Of a DNA stretch of 64,000 nt, positions 27,788-37,122 are shown one piece after another. Below the pieces are notes generated by a model. It searched no databases. It was not told the DNA's origin and was given only the letters and a program-made list of their open reading frames with translations. The DNA comes from Clostridium_I sp963725425 (GTDB lineage: Bacteria > Bacillota > Clostridia > Clostridiales > Clostridiaceae): NCBI GenBank assembly GCA_963725425.1, contig CAVRYJ010000011.1:1-64000 (forward strand), read 5' to 3'. A program made the position numbers and the translations under genes. The number at the start of each line of letters is the position of its first letter. Positions within the stretch are counted from its first letter, which is position 1.

Positions 27788-27816
27788 ATTATAGTGAACA
27801 TACGTTCGTATGTCAA
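27788..27816 (-). promoter_or_regulatory. Promoter with embedded LexA (SOS) box
   Basis: On the minus strand a perfect TTGACA (27811-27816) and TATAAT (27788-27793) lie 17 bases apart. Within the spacer, plus-strand TGAACATACGTTCG (27795-27808) matches the Gram-positive LexA box GAAC-N4-GTTC. Binding would directly block RNA polymerase. Confidence 0.85.
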
Positions 27817-28295
27817 GTTGCTGTAATGGTGTCTTTTGGGGGCAAATTATTATGTTATTAAAATTAAGCGAGTTGGATGAAGATAGGCACATTTTTATAT
27901 GGCACAAAGGTAATTTGTACGGAACGATTATGATAGTATAATTTAAGACACTTAAAAATTCATGGATTTATACAGTGGAACCCTCGACCATCAGATTCCA
28001 GAGAGTTGAATTTATATGGTTTTAAAAATGCGTCAACCCCTTATGAATAGCCATTTCCAATATTTTAGATTTAACATGAATTTGCAAAATTAAGAAACTA
28101 TGAATAGGCTATTTTTCCCGAATAATAAATTAGTTACTATTAAACTTCTGATTATATGTATAATGGGTAGTTGACAAATATAGCTATTATCTAGATCCCA
28201 TATACGGATAATGTCACAAATTTTTTAAAATATGCATAGACTAAACCACCTATTATTCTAGTTTTTTCAATCAGACAAATTGTAATTTATATGTC
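27817..28295. other. Intergenic spacer between module C and a small pseudogene
   Basis: The first ~145 bases complete the module C repeat; the rest is AT-rich with no reading frame, hairpin or promoter that I can support. Confidence 0.4.
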
Positions 28296-28502
28296 TTAAA
28301 CAATCTTATTGAAAATTACAGTCTTTTCTTTAAGCGAAATCTTGCCAACTTCATACCCGTATTGTGATAATTACTTTTTGTAGTTCAAAAAAGAATGGTC
28401 TATCTCAATTCCTGCGACATCATGTATTTCAGCAAAGGATAGTTGCATTGATGGACTGTCATTCTTTTGAATGTATTCCCATAGATCATTATATTTACTC
28501 AT
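28296..28502 (-). pseudogene. Small hypothetical protein interrupted by one stop codon
   Basis: From ATG at 28502 the frame reads MSKYNDLWEYIQKND, AEIHDVAGIEIDHSFLNYKK, then TAA at 28371-28373, and continues in the same frame as LSQYGYEVGKISLKEKTVIF to a stop at 28296. Small proteins of about 70 residues with this MSKYxxLWxYI and DHSFLNYKKE pattern occur in Firmicutes; function unknown. A single nonsense mutation, probably Glu to stop, split it. It has a GGAGTGAG-type ribosome binding site. Confidence 0.6.
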
Positions 28503-28549
28503 AACATCTCACTCCTTATAAATTACTATTCTCTTTATTAAATTGGAAT

Positions 28550-29059
28550 TTATCTCTGTACAGAATAAAGATAATGCAACATATTTCCGTTGTAATATTT
28601 TGTAATGAATTCAGCTTCTTTTGTCATTCCATGGCTCTCAGCAACTTTTATGGAATAACAGTTATCTGCCTTTATAATAGAATAGACTTTACTTTTATTA
28701 AGCCGTCGAAAAGCATAGTTTTTACAAGCTATTGCAGCTTCTCTGGCATATCCCAAATGCCAGTATTCCTGTTTTAATAGATACCCAATTTCCAGCACTT
28801 CTTCATCTTTATAAGGTTGCATTGTCAAACCTGCCTGACCTATCATTTGAACTGTTTCTTTCAGTATAATTGACCACAATCCAAATCCATATTTGTTATA
28901 ACGCATTCTTTGACGGTCAAGCCATTCCTGCACATCTTTATCCGTAAAATCATGTTCATAGGCATACATAACAAGCGGATTTTGCAACATTTCTGCCAAA
29001 TCTGAATAATCCGCTTGTTCCATCTGCCTTAATATTAAACGCTGTGTTTCTAAAATCAT
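28550..29059 (-). CDS. GNAT-family N-acetyltransferase (RimJ/RimL type)
   Basis: A 169-aa protein starting LETQRLILRQMEQADYSDLAEML, typical of Acetyltransf_3. The acetyl-CoA-binding region is around EIGYLLKQEYWHLGYAREAAIACKNYAF and the C-terminal part has VYSIIKADNCYSIKVAESHGM. Family members acetylate protein N termini or small amines; the substrate is unknown. It is alone, not clearly in an operon. The 326 bp that follow (29060-29385) hold no supported feature. Confidence 0.88.
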   Translation of the reverse strand: MILETQRLILRQMEQADYSDLAEMLQNPLVMYAYEHDFTDKDVQEWLDRQRMRYNKYGFGLWSIILKETVQMIGQAGLTMQPYKDEEVLEIGYLLKQEYWHLGYAREAAIACKNYAFRRLNKSKVYSIIKADNCYSIKVAESHGMTKEAEFITKYYNGNMLHYLYSVQR

Positions 29060-29385
29060 GTATATTTCCTCACTTCGAAATTACTATTTATCTACAGCTA
29101 ATTAGCCTAATTCGAAGTTGGATAACTAGAAAATGCAATCGATACAATACATATTTTACAGATTTGAAGCTGATTCTTCCCCTTGGGGTTGGTCTTAGCA
29201 GATGATTAATGTCATCTCCTTGCTTATAATTTGACAACTATTAATATAAATCTAATCCAGATTTATACTTCAACTATTAAAGCGAAAATTCAAATGAAGT
29301 GTAAATTGACTTGTTATTTATTTTAGCAAGCCTAATCTCACCTAGAGCTACTTTGACTTTGATTCCCGTTATGTTCTATATTTAT

Positions 29386-30102
29386 CTACAATATATCCTG
29401 AAGAATAGAAATGGCCCTCTCTTTAACTTCGGCATAACCTATTTTTTCACTAAGCATTTTAGCTTTTTGAATATTTTCTATAGCCGCTTCCTTATTGTTT
29501 ACATAATAATAATATTCCCCAATATTCAGCAAAGTATTTGCTTCACCCCACTTATTTTCATTTCTTACGCAAAGTTCTAAAGCCTCATTATAATATTTAA
29601 GAGATTTTTTTAATTCTTCAATATCACTCTTCTCAACCCCTAATGCAATAAAAACACTTCCAATATGATCTAGTGTACTAGCTATAGAGCTCTCATCATG
29701 CATACCTTTAAAAATTTTCAGGGCTTTTTTTAAGTATTCTAGAGCATCTTCATTTCTTCCTACTTGCCTAAACATAAACCCTTTATTGCCATATAATTTT
29801 GCAAGCAAGGTAGGAGCTTCCATCTCATCAAAAAATTGTTCTGCTTCATCATATTTTAATTCAGCTTTCTGATAATCTTCTTTCTTTCTGTAGATATTGC
29901 CTACATTTAATAACTGGTTGATTATTAGTAGTATATCATTTGAATCCCTCGCTATACGAAGTGCCTTTTTATGATAATCTAAAGCCAAATCTATCTCACC
30001 AATATCTTTATAAATAATTCCAATACTTCTTAAAATATTACCCAAACAATTAATATAAATTGAATTCTCTAGACTATCTTTAGCATGAAATAAAATTTCC
30101 AA
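29386..30102 (-). pseudogene. TPR domain, C-terminal part of the NB-ARC receptor gene
   Basis: About 238 codons form at least five tetratricopeptide repeats, for example IGEIDLALDYHKKALRIA, NVGNIYRKKEDYQKAELKYD, RNEDALEYLKKALKIF and LNIGEYYYYVNNKEAAIENI. In STAND/NLR-like proteins such repeats sense the trigger. The frame is the same as the upstream NB-ARC frame, but between 30103 and 30192 it contains stops. In that gap another frame encodes the linking repeat (YGIVCERLGLTYHRIGESKK). The TTG used to open this ORF has no ribosome binding site. It is therefore the 3' part of one gene, not a separate gene. Confidence 0.75.
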
Positions 30103-30192
30103 TGCTTTTTTGACTCTCCAATACGATGATAAGTAAGTCCAAGTCTTTCACACACTATACCATATTGTTCGTTTTTATCCACATATATATTT

Positions 30193-31593
30193 TTATAGCA
30201 TTTCTATGTAATCTAAAAAATATGTTAACGCATTTGACAATTCTCCAAAAGCATACAATGTTATCCCCACTACTTTTGCAACTTCTGCTTTCAATTCTTT
30301 ACAACATTCGAACGAATTTAGATACTTATGAACTGTTATTGCATGATCAATAATCTGAACCGCAGAATTAATATTATCTTGTGTTCTAATTTCGTCCGGA
30401 AATGAATCTAGAATAACTTTTGAAACTTCTATTACATACTTTTCTGTTTCTTTTTTTTCTTCAATTTCCATTCTCATAATTTCTTGAACAATTCCATGAA
30501 TGTTAGCAAATCCATTCTTTATGTCTATTAATGAATAACTCATTAAGTTTTCAAGTAAATCATCTAATTCAATTACGTCAAATTTTTTATTTAAAAACAG
30601 TTCATTTATCGGTATATTATCATTATTTAAAAATGAGCATAATCCTAACAGTTGAATACTTCTATCATTTTTTTCAGCTATCTTATCAAAAGATATTCTA
30701 AAAGTAGTTACTACAGTCTTGTTGTAATCGAGTGCTTCTTTCCCCATAAGCTTAAATCTATACTCTTTAAATAAACTTAAATATTTCGCAAATGAGATCT
30801 TTTTCTTATTTATATAAGCTCTTGCCTGCTCCAATGCTAAAGGATAATACATTAACTCATTAATTAAAATAAGACAATTCTGTTCATCATCGTTTTCCAT
30901 ATGTCTATGGCTCGAGTTGCTTAATAAAAACTCTTTAGCTTCAAACTCTGTAAAATTACTTATTTTTTTATAGCTAATTTTCTCCAAATCCCAATTTAGA
31001 TTCTTAGTTGTTACTATAATTTCATTACCCTTTCTAGGAAAAAACTTCTTCAATTCACTTAAATCAATTTGATCAGCATTATCATAAATTATTAAATTTT
31101 TATCTTCTGATTCAAAAAAATTTTTTAATTTTTCAATTATTATTGACTCATCTTGAGTCAAACATAAATTCAAACATGATGCCAAAGCTAAATATTCCCT
31201 AGTTAATCCTGATTTATCTTTGACATTAAACCAATAAATCTTATTATACTTTTCTTCAGAATGATAAGCATATTGCTTGGCTATTTGTGTCTTTCCAATT
31301 CCAGGTATCCCATTTATTATAAATATTGCAGATTCTTCGAGCCCCTTTTGAATATCTTTTAAGATATCATTTCGTCCCGTAAAAAGAAGATTCTTAGGAG
31401 GCAAATTATTAAATAAACTTGATTTATAACCGTTGCTCATATAGTGATAGTTAATTTGGGTTCCACTACCAGTGTTTATTGGACCATATGAAGGTCCATT
31501 AAATTCGGCTTTATTCATTACATTATTCTCATCATTTGTCATCAAAATACACCCCAACCCATAAGCTTTTTTATTAAAAATAGAGTTTTTCAC
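30193..31593 (-). CDS. NB-ARC STAND ATPase (NLR-like immune receptor), TPRs out of frame
   Basis: The ORF is 466 codons from a GTG overlapping the previous stop; the ATG at 31542, with GGGGTG upstream, is the better start. Near the N terminus is the short motif FNGPSYGPINTGSG (31-44, counted from GTG). Then comes the nucleotide-binding P-loop NGIPGIGKTQIAKQYA (~94-109), Walker B NLIIYDNAD, sensor EIIVTTKNL and a winged-helix/ARC region. The first TPR begins ITLYAFGELSNALTYFLDYI before a premature stop caused by a 1-nt shift. The protein should oligomerise on ligand binding and activate the effector encoded just upstream. Whether the truncated form is active is doubtful. Confidence 0.85.
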   Translation of the reverse strand: MKNSIFNKKAYGLGCILMTNDENNVMNKAEFNGPSYGPINTGSGTQINYHYMSNGYKSSLFNNLPPKNLLFTGRNDILKDIQKGLEESAIFIINGIPGIGKTQIAKQYAYHSEEKYNKIYWFNVKDKSGLTREYLALASCLNLCLTQDESIIIEKLKNFFESEDKNLIIYDNADQIDLSELKKFFPRKGNEIIVTTKNLNWDLEKISYKKISNFTEFEAKEFLLSNSSHRHMENDDEQNCLILINELMYYPLALEQARAYINKKKISFAKYLSLFKEYRFKLMGKEALDYNKTVVTTFRISFDKIAEKNDRSIQLLGLCSFLNNDNIPINELFLNKKFDVIELDDLLENLMSYSLIDIKNGFANIHGIVQEIMRMEIEEKKETEKYVIEVSKVILDSFPDEIRTQDNINSAVQIIDHAITVHKYLNSFECCKELKAEVAKVVGITLYAFGELSNALTYFLDYIEML

Positions 31594-33212
31594 TTTTCAT
31601 GTATATTGCCACTCCCTGTGTTTATAGCTCCATATACAGGACCATTAAAAATTGTTGTATTTTTTGCTTGTGGAGCCTCTTCACTGACTTTACTTGTCGT
31701 TTCTTTCAAGTTAATATCATTAATCGACTCTACATCTAAGGCTTTCAGTGCATATGGATTTAACAACACATGATGGCATAAAGATACTGCGGCTTCTACC
31801 GCAATTCTCTGATTTTTATCCTTATCTTCCGATTCCTTATTTTCAGCCCAATCACAAATACCTTTTACTAAAATCCACTCATTAAAACTCTCATGAAAAG
31901 AAGCAGCATATACACCTGAACCTTCCATCTCGCCACCAATAGCTTCAGGAAAAAGCTCAAACAAATGTCTTTTGAATTCTTTGTCATCAACTAATTTTGA
32001 ACCAGAAAGCAACCTACCATTAATTATGCGTGCTTCTGAACCATCTTCTAGTAAATATTTCCATCCAATACAATTTTTAAATCGATTGAAAAGTGTTAAA
32101 CCACTCCTTACAATTGAACCTCTTGGTATCTCATGGCCATTCTTAATCTTTGAATTATCATATTCAACAATGAATTCTGAAATTAATATATCTCCAATCT
32201 TTTGCTTTTGCATATCTTTTCCAAAACAAATTCCGGGCATAATAATAGCTTTAGGTTTCCAGTAATCTAAAACATCCTTTGTTGTTAGTATAGAACCGTC
32301 AGAGGAAGTGGAACCCATATTGGTTTGAACATGTATAACTGGATATTTCCCCAATACTCCTATTGTATATGTTTGCTTTGTAGTAGTATCAACCTTTAAC
32401 GCTTCACATTCCGGAAGTGGTTGTAAATATTTAAATACTGTTTCTTTTTCAATATCTGTAGCTGTCATTATGATGGTCTTAACTTTATTTTTTAGAATTT
32501 CAACCTCCTTAGGTGAAATGTATTGTACTGTATTGTTCATTAGTTTGTCCTCCTCTAAGCTAATTGTTCTTGTATTAGTAATATTATTTTTATCCACTTT
32601 CGAGTCTGCTAGGGATACAGTCTTTATATTAATCTCTTTTTCATATTCATCTGGTAGTTCTACATCCCCATAATACCTTTCAGTCTTTTCATCAATGTAC
32701 TCATGGCAATAAAACCTTTTATTATCAACAATAAATGAGCATTCTAGATTAAAATTAAAAACACCCTTACTAGATTTACATTCAATATAGATTATAAAAC
32801 ATTTATTAAAATCATCTCTTTTAACCGAACGTTTATATTGTGTATTATTTGATAATGGATCATATATATTAACTGAAATTGGAATAGCGTAATTCGGTAA
32901 CATTAATGCATAATACGATAATTCCAACCGCTTTGTAGGAATACCTGCCCATTGAGTTTTAAATACATACTCATTTCCTTCCTTAGTAAAAAAACCAGCA
33001 CCAAGCCTCCTTGATTTTGCTTGTTTCATTTTTTTATTATACTCATCCTCATATTTTATTTCCATAAAATGAAATGGTCCACTACGAGGGTCTTGATATT
33101 CATCAACAAAAGCCACCACTAACTCCCTGACTTTTCGAGATGACTTAAGTTCAATACTCTTAAGTGTTCCATTATATTCAAGTTTTTCTATAATCGCAAC
33201 ATTAATATACAT
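31590..33212 (-). CDS. Nucleoside phosphorylase-domain effector with C-terminal NLR-matching motif
   Basis: A 540-aa protein. Residues ~1-230 form an unrecognised beta-rich domain. Residues ~240-500 are a PNP_UDP (MTA/SAH nucleosidase-like) domain with TIIMTATDIEKETVF, IIMPGICFGKDMQ, GGEMEGSGVYAASF and VKGICDWAENK. After a low-complexity linker the C terminus carries FNGPVYGAINTGSG (522-535), nearly identical to the motif at the N terminus of the adjacent NB-ARC protein. Stop and start of the two genes overlap by 4 bp. Predicted role: an effector that cleaves nucleosides or nucleotides when the receptor templates its C terminus. It has an AAGGAG ribosome binding site. Confidence 0.85.
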   Translation of the reverse strand: MYINVAIIEKLEYNGTLKSIELKSSRKVRELVVAFVDEYQDPRSGPFHFMEIKYEDEYNKKMKQAKSRRLGAGFFTKEGNEYVFKTQWAGIPTKRLELSYYALMLPNYAIPISVNIYDPLSNNTQYKRSVKRDDFNKCFIIYIECKSSKGVFNFNLECSFIVDNKRFYCHEYIDEKTERYYGDVELPDEYEKEINIKTVSLADSKVDKNNITNTRTISLEEDKLMNNTVQYISPKEVEILKNKVKTIIMTATDIEKETVFKYLQPLPECEALKVDTTTKQTYTIGVLGKYPVIHVQTNMGSTSSDGSILTTKDVLDYWKPKAIIMPGICFGKDMQKQKIGDILISEFIVEYDNSKIKNGHEIPRGSIVRSGLTLFNRFKNCIGWKYLLEDGSEARIINGRLLSGSKLVDDKEFKRHLFELFPEAIGGEMEGSGVYAASFHESFNEWILVKGICDWAENKESEDKDKNQRIAVEAAVSLCHHVLLNPYALKALDVESINDINLKETTSKVSEEAPQAKNTTIFNGPVYGAINTGSGNIHEK

Positions 33213-33953
33213 AAATTACTCCTTACTAAATCATTGAATTGATTTATCACTATTCGATACAATAACAATCTCAGTCATAACCTCCTTCAATAAAATCACT
33301 ATGAGATGGTACTTCTTGCCATTATAGGCATAATGTAATCTAGGTCTATTCATACATATAAAACATTCTATCTAATATCATTCAACAAATATCAACGATT
33401 ATCCTTCAAAATTTGTAGAAAAAAGTAAAAAGCTCCGATATATTACTCTCAGAGCTTTTGGGATATTTTAATTTGATAGCATAAATAAAGTGTTTTATAT
33501 CTTTTTTCATCCAAAAATATCTTTAAATCTTCCACAATTTTAGCAACAATTTTATGATTAACTTGTGCTCCTACTTAATGCTGTTATCAATATATAATAC
33601 CTTTTCTTTGCAATTTCTTAGCAGTTATTATAGTTTTTTTTAATATTTTATCCATTTTTATCACCTCCACTAATTAAATATGCAGAAAGCTTGAAATTTA
33701 CCTTGCAAAATAAAATTTATTTTAAAAATTAAGATCCACTTGATTTCTACGGTAGACGAAAGACTACTGAATTATACATTTAGATTATTTCGAATATTTT
33801 GTTGGTAAAGAAGCTTCAAACCAACCTTTTAGATAAAGCTCCATAAATACAAGTTCATATTTATCTAAATCCTTTATATCTTCTGGCTGCTATTGGTATT
33901 GGAGCTTATTTTGATGAGGATGTATCATCTTATTTTATTACTGATCCCCCCCT
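33213..33953. other. Spacer between the defence pair and hsdR, with hairpin and a broken small ORF
   Basis: A hairpin with arms AAAAGCTC and GAGCTTTT is at 33428-33459. On the minus strand a good ribosome binding site (GGAGGTGA) and ATG at 33655 open MDKILKKTIITAKKLQRKG, which hits stops after ~20 codons; AQVNHKIVAKIVEDLK follows in the same frame to about 33475. This is a decayed small gene of unknown family. The rest (33700-33950) shows only scraps. Confidence 0.5.
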
Positions 33954-36900
33954 TTATTCTTTCAGATCTTCGATATCGAATCCACCTTTAAGAATGAATT
34001 TCTGAAGCAAATTGTGTACTCTTATGTTGATCTTAAATGGTGGTATCTTTGCGTTTTCCAGTTTTTCAAAATATTCCTTTGCCTTTGCTTTATCTATGGA
34101 AGCCTTCAAATCATCGAATCGACCGTATTCATTGATGCTTGCCTCAGTTACATTTGCAGCAATAAGGTTTCGGAGCTTCTTTTCATCTACCCCCAAGAAT
34201 CGTGTAATACGTTGGATCTGATCATTCTTTGCCTTGGATTGATATTCAGTGATGTAATCCCTAAAAGTTTTACCGCTTTCCATTCTGGCATTTCCGCTTT
34301 CTAAATCGTGAAGGAAGATATTTGCATGCTTTTGTTCTTCCTGAGTTAAAATAGCAAAAGACTTATGCAAATCATCTAGCGTTTTCCGCATTTCAGCTTC
34401 ATCTACATCATCTTGTGTAAGGATTTTCAGAAATTTTTCAAAGCGCGAGTTCATATAGTCCGAGTCGATTTTCCCGGTATTAATCTCGGTTAAATAACCA
34501 ACAATCTCGAAAGGAATATCGTCGCCGCCAGCAACACCGTTACCGCCGAACAGTTCTTTATAACGCATTGCCAGAACCAAATAGGTGTTTTCATCCAGTT
34601 TCATGTTGATTTTAGTCTTAGACTTACCACTGCCATGGCTGAATTCGTACGTTGACTGGTTCCATGCAAAACCTTGAATTTTTGCTGCTTCCAGATAGTC
34701 GTTGAATGATTTGAAGAGAGATGAAAACTTTCCGCGCTCCGAACGGTCATCAGGCAACTTTTCAAAGCTCGGAATTCCGGAACGGGTAAACAGCTCACTG
34801 ATGTCATCAAATATTGCATTCAGCTTGTTTAGATTGTACTCAAGCTTTTCTACAAATAGTCCAATAGGCCTATCACCTGAATAGAGCTTCACAGCTTTTT
34901 CGATGTTTTGCTCCATTGTATGCGGATACCTATAGTATCGTATGGTGCCAAAGGGCTTTTCCGGACCAAACAAACGATTTGTACGGGAGAAAGCCTGGAT
35001 TATATTTTCATACCGAAGTCTCTTATCCATATAAAGCGTGTTAATCCACTTAGAATCGAAGCCCGTAAGCATCTGGTCGACTACAATCAGAAGGTCAAGT
35101 TGCTTTTCCGTTGTTCTTTCTATCAATTGATATGGTTTTTCGTGTGCTAGCCTCGCAGCAATGTCCTTTTTCAGCTTATCGTAGCTCTTCAGACTAAATT
35201 CCTGTTCATATCTCGCGTTGTAATCCTCGATTATTTCAACAAGACCATCTTCTTTAAAAGCTACTCCGCCGTTATTGTCTATGCTCGGGTCAAAAATACA
35301 GGTGACCTTCAACGTGGGCATAGCTTTTTTTATTATCCTATAATAACAGATTGCCTCCGGAATGCTGCTTGTAGCAAAGATCGCATGGAACTTACTATTA
35401 TGACTTAATGTCAACCAGTTATCAGCGATGTCCCGAACAACAATATTTTCATGATCTTCAGTTTGATATTGCGACTTCGGTAAATAGTCCTCTATACCTC
35501 TGACATACTTTCCATCAGCATCGATAAAGCCCGCCATTTTTACTTGAGAAGAATCCATATATCTATAAAAGACTTCGCTCTTTTTAGGATCAGCAAGAGC
35601 ATCTTCGACGGTAGCTGCTTTTGCCTGCTCCAGAGCAACAGCCTGCCGAACATCCTTATCTCTGTAAGTTAACACTTTGTAAGGATCAAATCCAAGGACA
35701 TTCTTATCATGTATTCCATCAGCAATGCTGTATCTGTGCAGCTCATCACCGAAAATGGTCGATGTGGTGTTCATTTTCTTTTGGTTTTCATCTTGAATCG
35801 GCGTTCCTGTAAATCCAAAGAAAACAGCAAATGGGAAAGAGTTCTTTATATCTCTAAGCATGTCACCAAAGGTAGAGCGATGTGCTTCATCGACAATAAA
35901 GACGATTCTGTTAGAAGTCATCATCTCAATATCATGAGCATTTGCGCCGTCCTCTTCGTCTTTGATATTGCTCATTTTCTGGATAGAAGTGACTATAAGC
36001 GTGTTTGCAGGGTTATCGCTCTTTAATTTTGAAATTAAAGTAAAGGTGTCTTCTGTTGCCTGAACGGACTCATTTTCATCTGCAAAACCACGATATTCGT
36101 TCAGGGATTGCGTTCCGAGTTCAATTCTGTCCATCAGAAAAATAACCTTATCGGCATCTTTTGAGTTTGCAATAAGCTGCGCAGACTTGAAACTTGTCAT
36201 AGTCTTACCTGACCCTGTAGTATGCCAAATATATCCGCCAAGCCTGTCCCGACCATCCCATTTGATTTTAGAAACACGGTCAGAAATGGCATTTGCTGCG
36301 TAGTATTGATAGCTGCGCATGACTTTCAAAACACCATCGGTATCATCTGCTATGGTGTAAAAGCCGATAAGCTGATGTGCCATCGGAATGGAGAGCAGCG
36401 AAGACGCAACTTTTTTCCAGTCATTAACTGGCTCATTATTATAATCAGCCCAATGAAAATAGAAATCCTTATTGAATATTCCGTCAATTCCAGGATTGGC
36501 AAAATAAACTGTTTCTGTTGGTTCCATAGCAACAAAAATCTGAATCAGTGCAAATATTCCGTTGAAGATTGCTTCATCGGAATATTTTTCTATCTGATGA
36601 TATGCCTGGCTGACCGAAACGCCACTGCGCTTCAGCTCAATGTGAATAACCGGCATCCCATTGATCAAAAGCATTAAATCACCGCGACGGTCATTTAGTA
36701 TTTTGGACTTGCTCTTAAATTTTGGTTGCTGTGCGATTTGATAACGGCTTTGTCCAGCAGCAATTTCTCGGCGGTCATAAATTTTGATGCTGACCTCTTT
36801 CCCAAAGTGAAGAGCGTCATTGGAATTATCACGGATTAAGGCCACAGTTCTACCGTTGATAAAGCCGTTTAATTTCAAAGGCGTCCGAAGTGCGGTGATC

Positions 36901-37106
36901 TGCTCCATAATCTGTTGCATCTCGCCGCTTGTCAGAGGGTAATCATTCAAACGATCGATATCTCTGTTGTTTTCAAAAAGAATATGCGCCCAGTTTTTTA
37001 ACAGATCTTCTTCAGAGGAATATTTCAGAACCTTAGGTTCCCAGCCTTTATGAGAAAGTGACTCAATCAAGGCTTCTTCAAAATCTAATTCTTTGTCAAA
37101 TATCAT
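33954..37106 (-). CDS. hsdR: Type I restriction endonuclease subunit R (HsdR)
   Basis: A 1050-aa protein. The N-terminal nuclease region has the PD-(D/E)xK-type core LMLLINGMPVIHIELKR. The superfamily 2 helicase motor has motif I IWHTTGSGKTMTSFKSAQL, motif II IVFIVDEAHRS, motif III FGFTGTPI and motif VI IIQAFSRTNRLFG. A helical C-terminal domain binds the MTase core. The length is complete and no frameshift is seen. It follows hsdS by 16 nt in the hsdM-S-R operon. Restriction still requires HsdM and HsdS, and HsdM is disrupted here, so the enzyme is probably idle. Confidence 0.95.
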   Translation of the reverse strand: MIFDKELDFEEALIESLSHKGWEPKVLKYSSEEDLLKNWAHILFENNRDIDRLNDYPLTSGEMQQIMEQITALRTPLKLNGFINGRTVALIRDNSNDALHFGKEVSIKIYDRREIAAGQSRYQIAQQPKFKSKSKILNDRRGDLMLLINGMPVIHIELKRSGVSVSQAYHQIEKYSDEAIFNGIFALIQIFVAMEPTETVYFANPGIDGIFNKDFYFHWADYNNEPVNDWKKVASSLLSIPMAHQLIGFYTIADDTDGVLKVMRSYQYYAANAISDRVSKIKWDGRDRLGGYIWHTTGSGKTMTSFKSAQLIANSKDADKVIFLMDRIELGTQSLNEYRGFADENESVQATEDTFTLISKLKSDNPANTLIVTSIQKMSNIKDEEDGANAHDIEMMTSNRIVFIVDEAHRSTFGDMLRDIKNSFPFAVFFGFTGTPIQDENQKKMNTTSTIFGDELHRYSIADGIHDKNVLGFDPYKVLTYRDKDVRQAVALEQAKAATVEDALADPKKSEVFYRYMDSSQVKMAGFIDADGKYVRGIEDYLPKSQYQTEDHENIVVRDIADNWLTLSHNSKFHAIFATSSIPEAICYYRIIKKAMPTLKVTCIFDPSIDNNGGVAFKEDGLVEIIEDYNARYEQEFSLKSYDKLKKDIAARLAHEKPYQLIERTTEKQLDLLIVVDQMLTGFDSKWINTLYMDKRLRYENIIQAFSRTNRLFGPEKPFGTIRYYRYPHTMEQNIEKAVKLYSGDRPIGLFVEKLEYNLNKLNAIFDDISELFTRSGIPSFEKLPDDRSERGKFSSLFKSFNDYLEAAKIQGFAWNQSTYEFSHGSGKSKTKINMKLDENTYLVLAMRYKELFGGNGVAGGDDIPFEIVGYLTEINTGKIDSDYMNSRFEKFLKILTQDDVDEAEMRKTLDDLHKSFAILTQEEQKHANIFLHDLESGNARMESGKTFRDYITEYQSKAKNDQIQRITRFLGVDEKKLRNLIAANVTEASINEYGRFDDLKASIDKAKAKEYFEKLENAKIPPFKINIRVHNLLQKFILKGGFDIEDLKE

Positions 37107-37122
37107 TGCGTCTTCACACCTC

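Larger units (their letters stand above)
26248..27960. repeat. Repeated module, copy C (most complete)
   Basis: Colinear with copy B over its first ~1.03 kb and with copy A over parts of its last ~0.9 kb. Contents: minus C-terminal remnant (26358-26573), plus helix-turn-helix gene without a start (26538-27038), minus DUF-like pseudogene (27066-27503), minus LexA-like regulator (27518-27754) with SOS-box promoter, and ~140 bp upstream. No transposase or inverted ends are visible, so the copies look like duplicated chromosomal or phage-derived DNA. Confidence 0.7.
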
